Translations under genes and position numbers: made by a program | Part shown: positions 53,448-61,467 of the stretch, piece by piece | Layout: every line of letters starts with the position of its first letter | Numbering within the stretch: position 1 is the stretch's first letter | Notes under the pieces: model-generated | What the model was told of the DNA's origin: nothing | Databases searched by the model: none | The model's input: the letters and a program-made list of their open reading frames with translations, nothing else | Assembly (NCBI RefSeq): GCF_041902845.1 | Contig: NZ_CP159486.1 | Span: 186,001 to 250,000, forward strand | Reading direction: 5' to 3' | Length of the DNA stretch: 64,000 nt | Origin: Limibacterium fermenti | GTDB taxonomy: Bacteria > Bacteroidota > Bacteroidia > Bacteroidales > Dysgonomonadaceae

Positions 53448-53513
53448 AAATAATAAAGCGCTTAAATAATAGCTATTTAAGCGCTTTATTCAGTGGTGCC
53501 ACCAGGAATCGAA
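53448..53513. repeat. 66-bp direct repeat, tRNA-proximal copy (attR-like)
   Basis: Identical to 49997-50062. Covers the last 20 nt of tRNA-Phe and its palindromic terminator at 53451-53490. Confidence 0.9.
53451..53490. terminator. palindromic terminator of tRNA-Phe
   Basis: AATAAAGCGCTTAAATA and its reverse complement with a 5-nt loop, A and T rich at both ends, so it works on both strands. The same structure is duplicated at 50000-50039. Confidence 0.8.
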
Positions 53514-53566
53514 CCGGGGACACAAGGATTTTCAGTCCTTTGCTCTACCAACTGAGCTATGGCACC
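53494..53566 (-). tRNA. tRNA-Phe(GAA)
   Basis: 73 nt on the minus strand: acceptor GGTGCCA/TGGCACC, D arm GCTCAGTTGGTAGAGC, anticodon loop CTGAAAA with anticodon GAA, T arm with GGTTCGATTCC. CCA is not encoded. Its 3' end is the inferred integration site of the island. Confidence 0.96.
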
Positions 53567-53584
53567 GTTTTCTTTTTGCGATTG

Positions 53585-53614
53585 CAAAGATAAGTCATTT
53601 TCTGCAATTACAAA
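53585..53614 (-). promoter_or_regulatory. promoter of tRNA-Phe
   Basis: Minus-strand TTTG at 53611-53614, 18 bp, TATCTTTG at 53585-53592. Confidence 0.7.
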
Positions 53615-53763
53615 ATTTTTACAATAGAAAAGTCTTCTCAAAATACGATTTATTCTAAAGTCCCGCTGATCGGTCGCAGCATAACGTTCGGAATAATTCT
53701 TTATCGGGTAACTCTGATTTTGGAAATTGGGCTTTGCGGATTCGTTTAATCCGGCTGCGTATT

Positions 53764-53799
53764 AAAAAAAGCCGGATCAAATGATATTTCGACCCGGCT
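53764..53799 (-). terminator. terminator of the FMN reductase gene
   Basis: Minus-strand GCCGGGTC / GATCCGGC stem (one mismatch) with seven T. The bases 53615-53763 hold nothing else recognised. Confidence 0.8.
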
Positions 53800-53821
53800 T
53801 TATGCTCGCTTGCTGCTTATC

Positions 53822-54370
53822 TTAGAATTTTTCCACCCATTTGGCGAAAGCGTCGATATAACTGTGTAAAAACTTCTTCGTATGCTCATTGGTCAGATTC
53901 CCTTGATCGTCAAACAAGGTATGAGCGTTTCCTATATAGGCTTCCGGCTGCTGCATCATCGGTACATTTAAAAAGACCATCGATTGGCGTAAGATATGGT
54001 TAGCGCCAAAAGCGCCGATGCTGCCGAGAGTCACACTAACCACCGCTCCCGGTTTGCCGTCCCATGCGTTTTGTCCGTAAGGGCGGGAAGCGACATCGAT
54101 GGCATTCTTTAATGCTCCCGGAATACTCCGGTTATATTCCGGCGTGACGAATAAAAAGCCGTCTGCCGATTTGATTTTGTTTCGGAAATCGGTCCATTCC
54201 TTCGGAGGATTGTTATCGGTATCTTCCGAGTAATGCGCTAAATTACCGATTTCTACAATTTCCAAATCCAATGATTCGGGAGCCAATTTAATTAATTGAA
54301 GGGCTACTTTTTTGTTATACGATTCTTTTCGTAAACTGCCCACAAGGACAGCAATTTTTTTTGTACTCAT
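53822..54370 (-). CDS. NADPH-dependent FMN reductase family protein
   Basis: 182 residues, flavodoxin-like. FMN-binding VGSLRKESYNKKVA at the N-terminus and TPEYNRSIPGALKNAIDVASRPYGQNAWDGKPG near residue 78, the pattern of ChrR/YieF-type quinone or chromate reductases. Uses NAD(P)H to reduce quinones or other acceptors. Single gene with its own terminator. Confidence 0.93.
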   Translation of the reverse strand: MSTKKIAVLVGSLRKESYNKKVALQLIKLAPESLDLEIVEIGNLAHYSEDTDNNPPKEWTDFRNKIKSADGFLFVTPEYNRSIPGALKNAIDVASRPYGQNAWDGKPGAVVSVTLGSIGAFGANHILRQSMVFLNVPMMQQPEAYIGNAHTLFDDQGNLTNEHTKKFLHSYIDAFAKWVEKF

Positions 54371-54596
54371 ACCTAAATTTATTGAGGGTTTATATTCTTA
54401 ATATCGTAATCTTTTAACGAGTGTCGCATTGTTCTTTTTTCTCGACTTATCGATTGTCATAGACCCCTTAGAAACGCATGCTGCACATTTTTGTTCATTC
54501 GAAAGACTCAAATTCAGGACGGCGCTTGTAAGAAATCGGGGATACTGTAATCGACGGGTGAGCAAACGCATAAGCCGATAGGAGTGGGGGAGTTGA

Positions 54597-55034
54597 CTAT
54601 CTTCTCCTTTCGAAAAAGGAAGTCATCAATTCGGCACATTCGTCAGCCAATATCCCCGCAAAGACTTTTGTCCGGGGGTGCAGGAGATCCGGCGAAAAAC
54701 CGCTGTATCCCCGCTTTGGGTCTTTTGCCCCGTAGACAATGCGAGAAATCTGCGCCCATCGCAGCGCCGCGGCGCACATGGGACACGGTTCGACCGTCAC
54801 ATAAAGAGTGCAGTCCGATAAATACTTACCGCCTAAAACGTTTGCTGCCGCTGTAATAGCCTGCATTTCGGCATGGGCCGTCACATCGGTTAGCGTTTCC
54901 GTCAGATTGTGAGCGCGCGCGATGATTCTGTTATTAATTACCACCACTGCCCCCACCGGTACTTCCTCTTCTTCAAACGCCTTTCGAGCCTCCGCCAAGG
55001 CTTGTCTCATAAAATAGGCATCATCCAGTATCAT
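54597..55034 (-). CDS. tadA: tRNA-specific adenosine deaminase TadA
   Basis: 145 residues. Zinc deaminase motifs HAEMQAI (near residue 54) and PCPMCAAALRWAQISRIVYG (near residue 82), and the C-terminal ECAELMTSFFERRR. Makes inosine at the wobble position of tRNA-Arg(ACG). It follows the 74-residue gene by 28 bp on the same strand. The 226-bp gap before it (54371-54596) shows nothing recognised. Confidence 0.93.
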   Translation of the reverse strand: MILDDAYFMRQALAEARKAFEEEEVPVGAVVVINNRIIARAHNLTETLTDVTAHAEMQAITAAANVLGGKYLSDCTLYVTVEPCPMCAAALRWAQISRIVYGAKDPKRGYSGFSPDLLHPRTKVFAGILADECAELMTSFFERRR

Positions 55035-55062
55035 GAAATTTTCCCTTTCTTATTAGCAATAA

Positions 55063-55287
55063 TTATCGCCGCATTTCATTTTCCTCAAAAAGCGTTGGAT
55101 AGTCTTGTTCCATCTTTTTCAGTACTTGTGAAAGTACGGTTTCGCGAAGCCAACGCGACCGGTTCGTAATGTTGTATTTTTTGAAATAGAAATGAATAAG
55201 ATTGTACTCTTCTTCGTTCAGCATAAAAGCTGCTTTTTTGTTTCGTACACCCATACGTTTCGGAGTACTGCATTTTTTATTTCTCAT
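55063..55287 (-). CDS. small hypothetical protein, 74 residues
   Basis: Basic N-terminus (MRNKKCSTPKRMGVRNKKAA) then FMLNEEEYNLIHFYFKKYNI and SRWLRETVLSQVLKKMEQ. The pattern of a basic tail, one strand and two helices resembles the ribbon-helix-helix-like small proteins common in Bacteroidales (mobilisation- or antitoxin-type), but no toxin or relaxase adjoins. It is upstream of tadA on the same strand and may be co-transcribed. Confidence 0.65.
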   Translation of the reverse strand: MRNKKCSTPKRMGVRNKKAAFMLNEEEYNLIHFYFKKYNITNRSRWLRETVLSQVLKKMEQDYPTLFEENEMRR

Positions 55288-55381
55288 CGATCCTTTTTGA
55301 AAAAATGTCGGTAAATAGAAGCATTTTCATTTGAAATACAAAAAAACAAAATATTTTCGCGAAAAAGAAGATTTAATACCG

Positions 55382-55389
55382 TAATTTTG
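55382..55389 (+). promoter_or_regulatory. -7 box (TAATTTTG) of the yraN-mmcQ-birA operon
   Basis: TAnnTTTG match 37 bp before ATG 55427. Confidence 0.55.
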
Positions 55390-55426
55390 TATTTTCACTA
55401 AAATATCAACAGGTTTCCATTAAAAA

Positions 55427-55792
55427 ATGGCAAAACATAATGAGTTGGGGAAAAAGGGGGAAGATGCCGCTGTGCGTCTCTTGCAATCGAAAGGCTACCG
55501 TATCTTAGACCGGAACTGGAGGTCGGGGCATTACGAAATAGATATTATTGCCCGGGATGGCGACTTTATCGTTTTTGTGGAAGTGAAGACGAGAAGTTCT
55601 TTGCAATGGGGAAATCCGGAGGACTTTATCGACAACAGACGTATGCGCCGCATGATACAGGCCACGGAGCGGTATTTACTGTTTAAGGAAATTGACAACC
55701 CCGCCCGTTTTGACGTTATCGGGGTGTTATGGGACGGACACTCCTTTAAGTTGGATCATATTGTAGATGCATTTCTACCTTTTATAGTATGA
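55427..55792 (+). CDS. yraN: YraN family endonuclease-like protein (UPF0102)
   Basis: 121 residues, the usual length. GKKGEDAAVRLLQSKGYRILDRNWR, then the nuclease-like core EIDIIARDGDFIVFVEVKTR (Asp and ExK) and RRMIQATERYLL. Fold of the PD-(D/E)XK superfamily; the role is not established. It overlaps the next gene by 4 bp. Confidence 0.93.
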   Translation: MAKHNELGKKGEDAAVRLLQSKGYRILDRNWRSGHYEIDIIARDGDFIVFVEVKTRSSLQWGNPEDFIDNRRMRRMIQATERYLLFKEIDNPARFDVIGVLWDGHSFKLDHIVDAFLPFIV

Positions 55793-56151
55793 ATATTGAA
55801 GAATTATATGCTTATTGTATGACGATTAAAGGAGCTGAGGCGACCTTACCGTTTGACGATGAAACGCTTGTTATGAAAGTGTGCGGGAAGATGTTTGCCA
55901 TGATTCCCTTAGAGGCCGATACATTATGCATATCCCTCAAATGTGAGCCGCTAAAAGCGGTGTCCCTTCGCGAACGTTACGGATGTGTAGAACCGGCTTA
56001 TCACATGAATAAAACGTATTGGAACTGCATTTATCTTACCGGCGAAATGACGGACGAAGAAGTGAAATATTGGATACGGCATTCTGTCGAAGAGGTTGTC
56101 AAAAAATTATCAAAGAAACAACAGTCGGAATATTATGGGGAGACAAAATGA
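55789..56151 (+). CDS. MmcQ/YjbR-family protein
   Basis: 120 residues. EELYAYCMTIKGAEATLPFDDETLVMKVCGKMFAMIPL at the start (shown here in part: the PFDDET and KMFA motifs), and the middle SLKCEPLKAVSLRERY with the C-terminal NKTYWNCIYL. The family has a CyaY-like DNA-binding fold with unclear role. Overlaps both neighbours. Confidence 0.9.
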   Translation: MNIEELYAYCMTIKGAEATLPFDDETLVMKVCGKMFAMIPLEADTLCISLKCEPLKAVSLRERYGCVEPAYHMNKTYWNCIYLTGEMTDEEVKYWIRHSVEEVVKKLSKKQQSEYYGETK

Positions 56152-56899
56152 AAAGGTGGTGAAGATTAGACTCGAAGAAACGATGTCTACCAATACGTAT
56201 CTGAGGCTGCTGGCCGAACGGCGCGCCCTTGCGGACGGCTCTCTCGTGGTGGCGGAATATCAGACTAAGGGGCGCGGACAAATAGGGAATTCATGGTTCT
56301 CTTCGAAGGGGAAAAACCTTCTCTTTAGCGTGTTTGTCCGTCCTAAAGGAATTCCGGCCAACGAACAGTTCCTTCTTTCGCGTATTGTTTCGCTTGCCCT
56401 GAAGGAAACGTTGGACAAGTTTGCCGCACCTATCCGTATTAAATGGCCCAATGATATCTATTGGGAGGAAAAAAAGATCGCCGGAATCCTCATTGAGAAT
56501 GATTTACAGGGCAATGAAATCGAATCTTCCATCATTGGAATCGGTTTGAATGTGAATGAACCGGCATTTCCCCAAGGCTTGCCCAATCCGATATCTTTAA
56601 AACAAATAACCGGCATGGAGTATGATCGGGATTTTATACTCGATACTTTCATGAATCATTTTTTCGCGTATTATCATCCGTTGGACGAGACGGAAATCTC
56701 TCTTATAGAGCAGGATTATTTACAGAGTTTGTATCATTTGGGCGAGTTTCATCGTTTTGAAGATGCCGGAGGACGATTTATGGGCAAGATTAAGAATGTA
56801 TTGCCCTCGGGGCATTTAGTGGTGGAAACGTATACACGGGAAGAGCGGATATATGCCTTTAAAGAGATTGCATTTATAGAAAATTCAATGATTCAATGA
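56135..56899 (+). CDS. birA: biotin-[acetyl-CoA carboxylase] ligase
   Basis: 254 residues from ATG 56135, overlapping the previous gene by 17 bp; an in-frame TTG 39 bp upstream is less likely. Ligase motifs: ETMSTNTYL, GRGQIGNSWFSSKGKNLLFSV (about 40-60) and KWPNDIYWEEKKIAGILIEN. There is no N-terminal helix-turn-helix, so it is the monofunctional type and not a repressor. It attaches biotin to carboxylases. Confidence 0.95.
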   Translation: MGRQNEKVVKIRLEETMSTNTYLRLLAERRALADGSLVVAEYQTKGRGQIGNSWFSSKGKNLLFSVFVRPKGIPANEQFLLSRIVSLALKETLDKFAAPIRIKWPNDIYWEEKKIAGILIENDLQGNEIESSIIGIGLNVNEPAFPQGLPNPISLKQITGMEYDRDFILDTFMNHFFAYYHPLDETEISLIEQDYLQSLYHLGEFHRFEDAGGRFMGKIKNVLPSGHLVVETYTREERIYAFKEIAFIENSMIQ

Positions 56900-56948
56900 T
56901 TGAATTATTCAATCTTGAAATTCCGGAATTAAACCAATAAAAATTTAT

Positions 56949-57656
56949 ATGAAATACAAACGAATACTTTTGAAGCTCAGCGGAGAGTCGTTGGCAGGAA
57001 ATGCAAAGCAGGGAATTGATACGGCTTGTTTGGAAGACTATGCCGAACAGTTGAAGTCCGTCGCAGACACCGGAGTGCAAATAGCGATTGTGATCGGCGG
57101 GGGCAATATATTCCGGGGATTACAAGGCACGAAACGAGGCTTTGACCGAGTACGCGGCGATCAGATGGGGATGTTGGCCACGGTCGTCAACAGTTTGGCT
57201 TTATGTTCGGCTCTTACGAGCATCGGGCAAAAAAGCCGCGTTTTTACCGCTATCCGCATGGAGCCGATCGGCGAGTTCTACTCTAAGTGGAAGGCCATTG
57301 AAGCGCTCGAAAAGGGTGAGATCGTCATTTTATCGGGGGGAACCGGAAATCCTTTCTTTACAACCGATACCGCTTCGGCGCTCCGTGCCATCGAATTAGA
57401 GGCCGATGCGATGTTGAAAGGTACGCGTGTCGACGGCATATACACGGCTGACCCCGAGAAAGATCCTTCGGCCGTGAAATTCGAACGGATTTCGTATGAT
57501 GAAATCTATGCGAAAGGATTGCGCGTGATGGATTTGACGGCCACTACCATGTGTAAAGAAAATGAGTTGCCGGTGGTTGTCTTCAATATGGATATTTACG
57601 GCAATCTCAAAAAAGTGATTGACGGAGAGAACATCGGCACGATCGTGCATGTATAA
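56949..57656 (+). CDS. pyrH: UMP kinase
   Basis: 235 residues. LKLSGESLAG at 8-17, IVIGGGNIFRG near 50, DQMGMLATVVNSLAL, LSGGTGNPFFTTDTASALRA and TRVDGIYTADPEKDP: the bacterial amino-acid-kinase-fold UMP kinase. Makes UDP from UMP. It precedes frr, a common pairing. Confidence 0.97.
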   Translation: MKYKRILLKLSGESLAGNAKQGIDTACLEDYAEQLKSVADTGVQIAIVIGGGNIFRGLQGTKRGFDRVRGDQMGMLATVVNSLALCSALTSIGQKSRVFTAIRMEPIGEFYSKWKAIEALEKGEIVILSGGTGNPFFTTDTASALRAIELEADAMLKGTRVDGIYTADPEKDPSAVKFERISYDEIYAKGLRVMDLTATTMCKENELPVVVFNMDIYGNLKKVIDGENIGTIVHV

Positions 57657-57735
57657 CCCCTCGTGCTATCTTCCGGCTTGTGCCCGGAGATAACTAAAAG
57701 CATGAACAATGCGGGCGTAATTCGAAAATTCTATG

Positions 57736-57743
57736 TATTTTTG
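57736..57743 (+). promoter_or_regulatory. -7 box (TATTTTTG) of frr-rsgA
   Basis: TAnnTTTG match 29 bp before ATG 57773. Confidence 0.5.
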
Positions 57744-57772
57744 TCCTGAATAATATATAACCCCAAAAGAAT

Positions 57773-58339
57773 ATGAATGATAGTAATATTTCTAAAATTA
57801 TGAACGATGCCGAGGAAAAGATGCAACTGACCTTGGACTTTTTGGAAGAAAATTTTTCGCGCATTCGTGCCGGCAGGGCCAATCCACATATCCTTGATGG
57901 TATAAAGGTGGAGTATTACGGTAGTACTGTACCCCTGTCGAATGTTGCAACAGTCACAGTTCCCGATGCAAAGACGATTATTATACAGCCTTGGGAAAAA
58001 TCCATGCTTAAAGTCGTTGAAAAAGCGTTACTCGATTCCGATGTCGGCATTACGCCTGAAAATAACGGCGAATTGATCCGTTTAGGCATTCCTCCTCTGA
58101 CGGAAGAACGGCGTAAGTTGTTGGTAAAACAAACCAAGCAGGAAGCCGAAGATGCTAAAATAAGTATTCGCAATTCGCGTCGTGAAGGCATTGAGGAAGT
58201 CAAGAAAGCTGTAAAAGACGGCTATCCGGAAGATGCAGGCAAGGACGCAGAAGCAGAAATTCAAAAACTGCATGATAAGTATATCAAAAAGTTAGAGGAA
58301 AAACTGGCCGTAAAAGAAAAAGAAATTCTTACGGTTTGA
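57773..58339 (+). CDS. frr: ribosome recycling factor
   Basis: 188 residues. RAGRANPHILDGIKVEYYG near residue 32, PWEKSMLKVVEKAL, RLGIPPLTEERRKLLVKQTK and the C-terminal helix (LHDKYIKKLEEKLAVKEKEIL). With EF-G it splits the post-termination ribosome. It precedes rsgA by 67 bp. Confidence 0.97.
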   Translation: MNDSNISKIMNDAEEKMQLTLDFLEENFSRIRAGRANPHILDGIKVEYYGSTVPLSNVATVTVPDAKTIIIQPWEKSMLKVVEKALLDSDVGITPENNGELIRLGIPPLTEERRKLLVKQTKQEAEDAKISIRNSRREGIEEVKKAVKDGYPEDAGKDAEAEIQKLHDKYIKKLEEKLAVKEKEILTV

Positions 58340-58406
58340 CAAATGGGAAGAAGCCTTTCCACCGAGGATGTCGCTTGGAGCGGCACCCTCGATTATTTGG
58401 CTGGCA

Positions 58407-59330
58407 ATGAAAGGACTGGTTATAAGGAATACGGGTAATACCTATTTGGTTCGTGACGATAACGGCACAGATGTCGTGTGTAAAGCCAAAGGGAGCTTGC
58501 GGTTGAAAGGGATACGCAGTACAAGTCCCGTTGTCGTAGGAGACCGGGTGACGATGGATGTAAATCCTGACGGTTCGGGATTGATTCGAGACATCGAAGA
58601 ACGGAAGAACTATATTGTGCGCCGGGCTTCCAATCTTTCCAAACATTCCCATATCCTGGCATCGAATATCGATTTAGCCCTCTTATGCGTTACGGTGCGC
58701 TATCCCGAAACAACGACTGTTTTTATCGATCGCTTTCTGGTGACTGCGGAGGCTTACCGCGTACCGGTTCTTTTGATTTTTAATAAGATCGACTTATATG
58801 ATGAGGACGACCGTTCTTATGTCGATGCTCTCGTGGATTTATATTCCGGTATAGGCTATGCCTGCCTCCAAACATCCGTCTTAAAAAAAGAGGGGCTCAC
58901 TGAAATCCGGGACCGGATCAAAGGAAAGATCACGTTGCTTGCCGGCCATTCCGGTGTGGGGAAGTCGAGCCTTGTGAATGCATTACAGGGAGACGATTCT
59001 CAAAGGGTCGGGAAAATATCGGATTATCACCTGATGGGAGTGCATACCACGACTTTTTCGGAAATGATCGAGTTGGATGGCGGCGGATATTTAATCGATA
59101 CGCCGGGTATTAAAGGGTTCGGGACGATCGATATGAATATTCAGGAAATATCGCATTACTTTCCCGAAATTTTCCGATTCTCCTCCGGCTGTCATTATAA
59201 TAATTGTCTTCATATCAACGAGCCCGGCTGTGCCGTGCTGAAAGCCGTAGAGGAACGGTATATCAGTGAAAGCCGGTATCACTCTTACTTGAATATCTTG
59301 GAAGATGTAAAAGAGAAAAAATACCGGTAA
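58407..59330 (+). CDS. rsgA: ribosome small-subunit GTPase RsgA
   Basis: 307 residues from ATG 58407 (MKGLVIRNTGNTYLV); the upstream extension has no family-like sequence. N-terminal OB domain, circularly permuted G domain with FNKID before the P-loop GHSGVGKSSLVNAL and DTPGIKGFG, and the zinc knuckle with CHYNNCLHINEPGC. It helps late 30S maturation. Confidence 0.96.
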   Translation: MKGLVIRNTGNTYLVRDDNGTDVVCKAKGSLRLKGIRSTSPVVVGDRVTMDVNPDGSGLIRDIEERKNYIVRRASNLSKHSHILASNIDLALLCVTVRYPETTTVFIDRFLVTAEAYRVPVLLIFNKIDLYDEDDRSYVDALVDLYSGIGYACLQTSVLKKEGLTEIRDRIKGKITLLAGHSGVGKSSLVNALQGDDSQRVGKISDYHLMGVHTTTFSEMIELDGGGYLIDTPGIKGFGTIDMNIQEISHYFPEIFRFSSGCHYNNCLHINEPGCAVLKAVEERYISESRYHSYLNILEDVKEKKYR

Positions 59331-59390
59331 CCGCCCGCGCCCCGTGTCAAACGGCAGGAAGCCGTTAGACGGAAATACGAAAGAAGCTGT

Positions 59391-60809
59391 ATGAATAATC
59401 TTTTGATATTGGTACTTCAAACTCTTTACGTGATAACGATAATCAGTGTGGTTATCGTTATCATTTCAGAGAATCGTGACCCTGTGAAGACGGTGTCATG
59501 GGTACTTATTCTGGCATTTCTTCCGGTCATCGGGCTCGTGTGGTATCTGTTCTTCGGGCAGGATATTACCAAAGAACATGTTATTTCCAAACGGATGTAC
59601 AGTAAGCTGAAGAAAAGGCCTTTGGACGAAATTGGAGCGACCGAAGAGTTTGTTTATCCGCAAGAGCACGAAAGTCTTATCCGTTTACTGAAAAATTTAG
59701 ATTATACCCCCTTGTTAGGAGGAAATCAAGTGACTTTATTTACCCGTGGAGAGGATAAATTCGAGGCTTTGTTGGCCGATATAGCCCGGGCGAAAGAACA
59801 TATCCATATCGACTATTATGTTTTTCTGGATGATCAAATAGGGACGAGGATTAAAGACGCGCTGGTCAAGAAATCGTATGAGGGTGTAGAGGTGCGAATC
59901 ATCTATGACAGCTTCGGATCGAGGAAGGCCAAGAAATCGTTTTTTGAAGAAATGAGAAAAGCGGGTATTGAAGCGGAGCCTTTCCTCAAGCTGGCTCTTC
60001 CGGTCATCACCTCAAGAATCAATTATCGGAACCATCGAAAAGTGGTGGTTATTGACGGACGCGTGGGATATATCGGGGGAATGAATATTGCCGATCGCTA
60101 TATCGAAGGTTTCGATTGGGGGCCGTGGCGCGATACGCATGCGCGCATCGAAGGCAAAGGCGTCCAGGGATTGCAGTCCATATTCCTTATCGACTGGTAT
60201 TTTGTCAGCCAAACGTTGATTACTTCACGGAAATATTTTCCCAAGCTGGATAATTATGGCGATGTCTTGATGCAAACAGTCAACAGCGGCCCCCTGAAAG
60301 AAGAACGGGAAATTGTACACGGCATTCTTCAGGCGATATACGAAGCCAAGAAATCCATTTTTATTCAAACGCCTTATTTTATTCCTCCCGAACCCATGAC
60401 GGAAGCCCTTCAGGCTGCGGCTATACGGGGGGTGGACGTGAGGATTATGATCTCGAAACGGTCTGATGTTCCGTTGGTGCAGATGGCATCGCGATCGTTT
60501 ATCAAAAGAATTCTGCAAGCCGGCGTGAAGGTCTATTTATACGAAAAAGGGTTTCTGCATTCTAAGTTGATGATGTTTGACGACTCTCTTACGTTGCTCG
60601 GCTCCGTCAATTTCGATTCGCGGAGCTTTGAACATAATTTCGAAGTCGAGGCGTTTGCCTACGATGAAGCGTTAGCCTCTCAAGCCAAAGAGATATTTGT
60701 AGAGGATCAACGTTATTCACAGTCGGTGTCGTTAAAGGAATGGATGAAACGACCGAAGATAAAGCGGTTTCTCGAATCCTTGGTAAGACTGTTTGCGCCT
60801 TTGCTGTAA
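59391..60809 (+). CDS. cls: cardiolipin synthase
   Basis: 472 residues. Two N-terminal helices (about 4-25 and 36-55), then two phospholipase D domains with HKD motifs: NHRKVVVIDGRVGYIGGMN near 215 and HSKLMMFDDSLTLLGSVNFD near 395. Condenses two phosphatidylglycerols to cardiolipin at the inner membrane. A composite repeat begins just after its stop. Confidence 0.95.
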   Translation: MNNLLILVLQTLYVITIISVVIVIISENRDPVKTVSWVLILAFLPVIGLVWYLFFGQDITKEHVISKRMYSKLKKRPLDEIGATEEFVYPQEHESLIRLLKNLDYTPLLGGNQVTLFTRGEDKFEALLADIARAKEHIHIDYYVFLDDQIGTRIKDALVKKSYEGVEVRIIYDSFGSRKAKKSFFEEMRKAGIEAEPFLKLALPVITSRINYRNHRKVVVIDGRVGYIGGMNIADRYIEGFDWGPWRDTHARIEGKGVQGLQSIFLIDWYFVSQTLITSRKYFPKLDNYGDVLMQTVNSGPLKEEREIVHGILQAIYEAKKSIFIQTPYFIPPEPMTEALQAAAIRGVDVRIMISKRSDVPLVQMASRSFIKRILQAGVKVYLYEKGFLHSKLMMFDDSLTLLGSVNFDSRSFEHNFEVEAFAYDEALASQAKEIFVEDQRYSQSVSLKEWMKRPKIKRFLESLVRLFAPLL

Positions 60810-60820
60810 AAGAGGGGATT

Positions 60821-60911
60821 AGACAACTACAAATTACAAATTACAAATGACAAATTACAAATGAAGACCGGAGACTGGAGACCGGAGACTAGTGACCGGT
60901 GACCGGAGACA
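60821..60911 (+). repeat. composite short-repeat element, copy 3
   Basis: ACAAATT units (60828-60859, one as ACAAATG), the joint ACAAATGAAGACCGG, then GAGACTG, GAGACCGG, GAGACTAGT and GACCGGT units up to 14 bp before aroK. Same order as at 41025 and 46541. Confidence 0.85.
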
Positions 60912-60924
60912 AAAAAGGAAAGAA

Positions 60925-61467
60925 ATGGAGCGTATTTTTATTGTCGGATATATGGGAGTGGGAAAGAGTACGGTAGGCAGAGGTCTGGCGGCATTAATGG
61001 GGCTTTCTTTTATCGATCTGGATCAATTTATTCAGAGTAAATATCATAAAAGTATTCCTGATCTTTTCAAAGACAACGGAGAAGAAGGATTCCGTACCAT
61101 CGAACGAAAGGCTCTTATCGAGGTGTCGGAGTTTGAAGATGTCATTGTCTCAACCGGCGGAGGAGCGCCTTGTTTCTATGATAATATGACTGTCATGAAT
61201 AATGCCGGGACTACCGTTTACATGAAAGCGGATGTTGAGGAACTTGCCGACCGCTTGCAGGCTTCGAAAACCGTTCGTCCGCTTATTGCCGGGAAGACAC
61301 GCGAGGAACTCATCCCCTTTATTTCGGCGCATTTATCGGCCCGGGAACGTTTTTACAATGAAGCAAAAATTATTTACTACACCGATCGATTGGTGACTAA
61401 ACAGCAGGTGCATATAACGATCGACGGCATCGCACAGCAGATTAAAAATTACAGATATGTTAAGTGA
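60925..61467 (+). CDS. aroK: shikimate kinase
   Basis: 180 residues from ATG 60925; the in-frame GTG at 60892 lies inside the repeat and is not favoured. Walker A GYMGVGKSTVGRGLA at 7-21, DLDQFI, shikimate-binding STGGGAPC and LSARERFYNEA. Phosphorylates shikimate in aromatic amino-acid synthesis. It overlaps ald by 11 bp. Confidence 0.96.
   Translation: MERIFIVGYMGVGKSTVGRGLAALMGLSFIDLDQFIQSKYHKSIPDLFKDNGEEGFRTIERKALIEVSEFEDVIVSTGGGAPCFYDNMTVMNNAGTTVYMKADVEELADRLQASKTVRPLIAGKTREELIPFISAHLSARERFYNEAKIIYYTDRLVTKQQVHITIDGIAQQIKNYRYVK

Larger units (their letters stand above)
49997..53513. mobile_element. putative tRNA-Phe integrated island, 3.45 kb
   Basis: Bounded by perfect 66-bp direct repeats that include the 3' end of tRNA-Phe; the tRNA remains complete at the proximal end. 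This is the footprint of site-specific integration by a tRNA-targeting recombinase. Contents: an AlbA_2/GHKL gene, an IS110-family element, and about 230 bp of AT-rich sequence next to the tRNA. No intact integrase is present, so it is either a decayed or an in-trans mobilised element. Confidence 0.7.
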
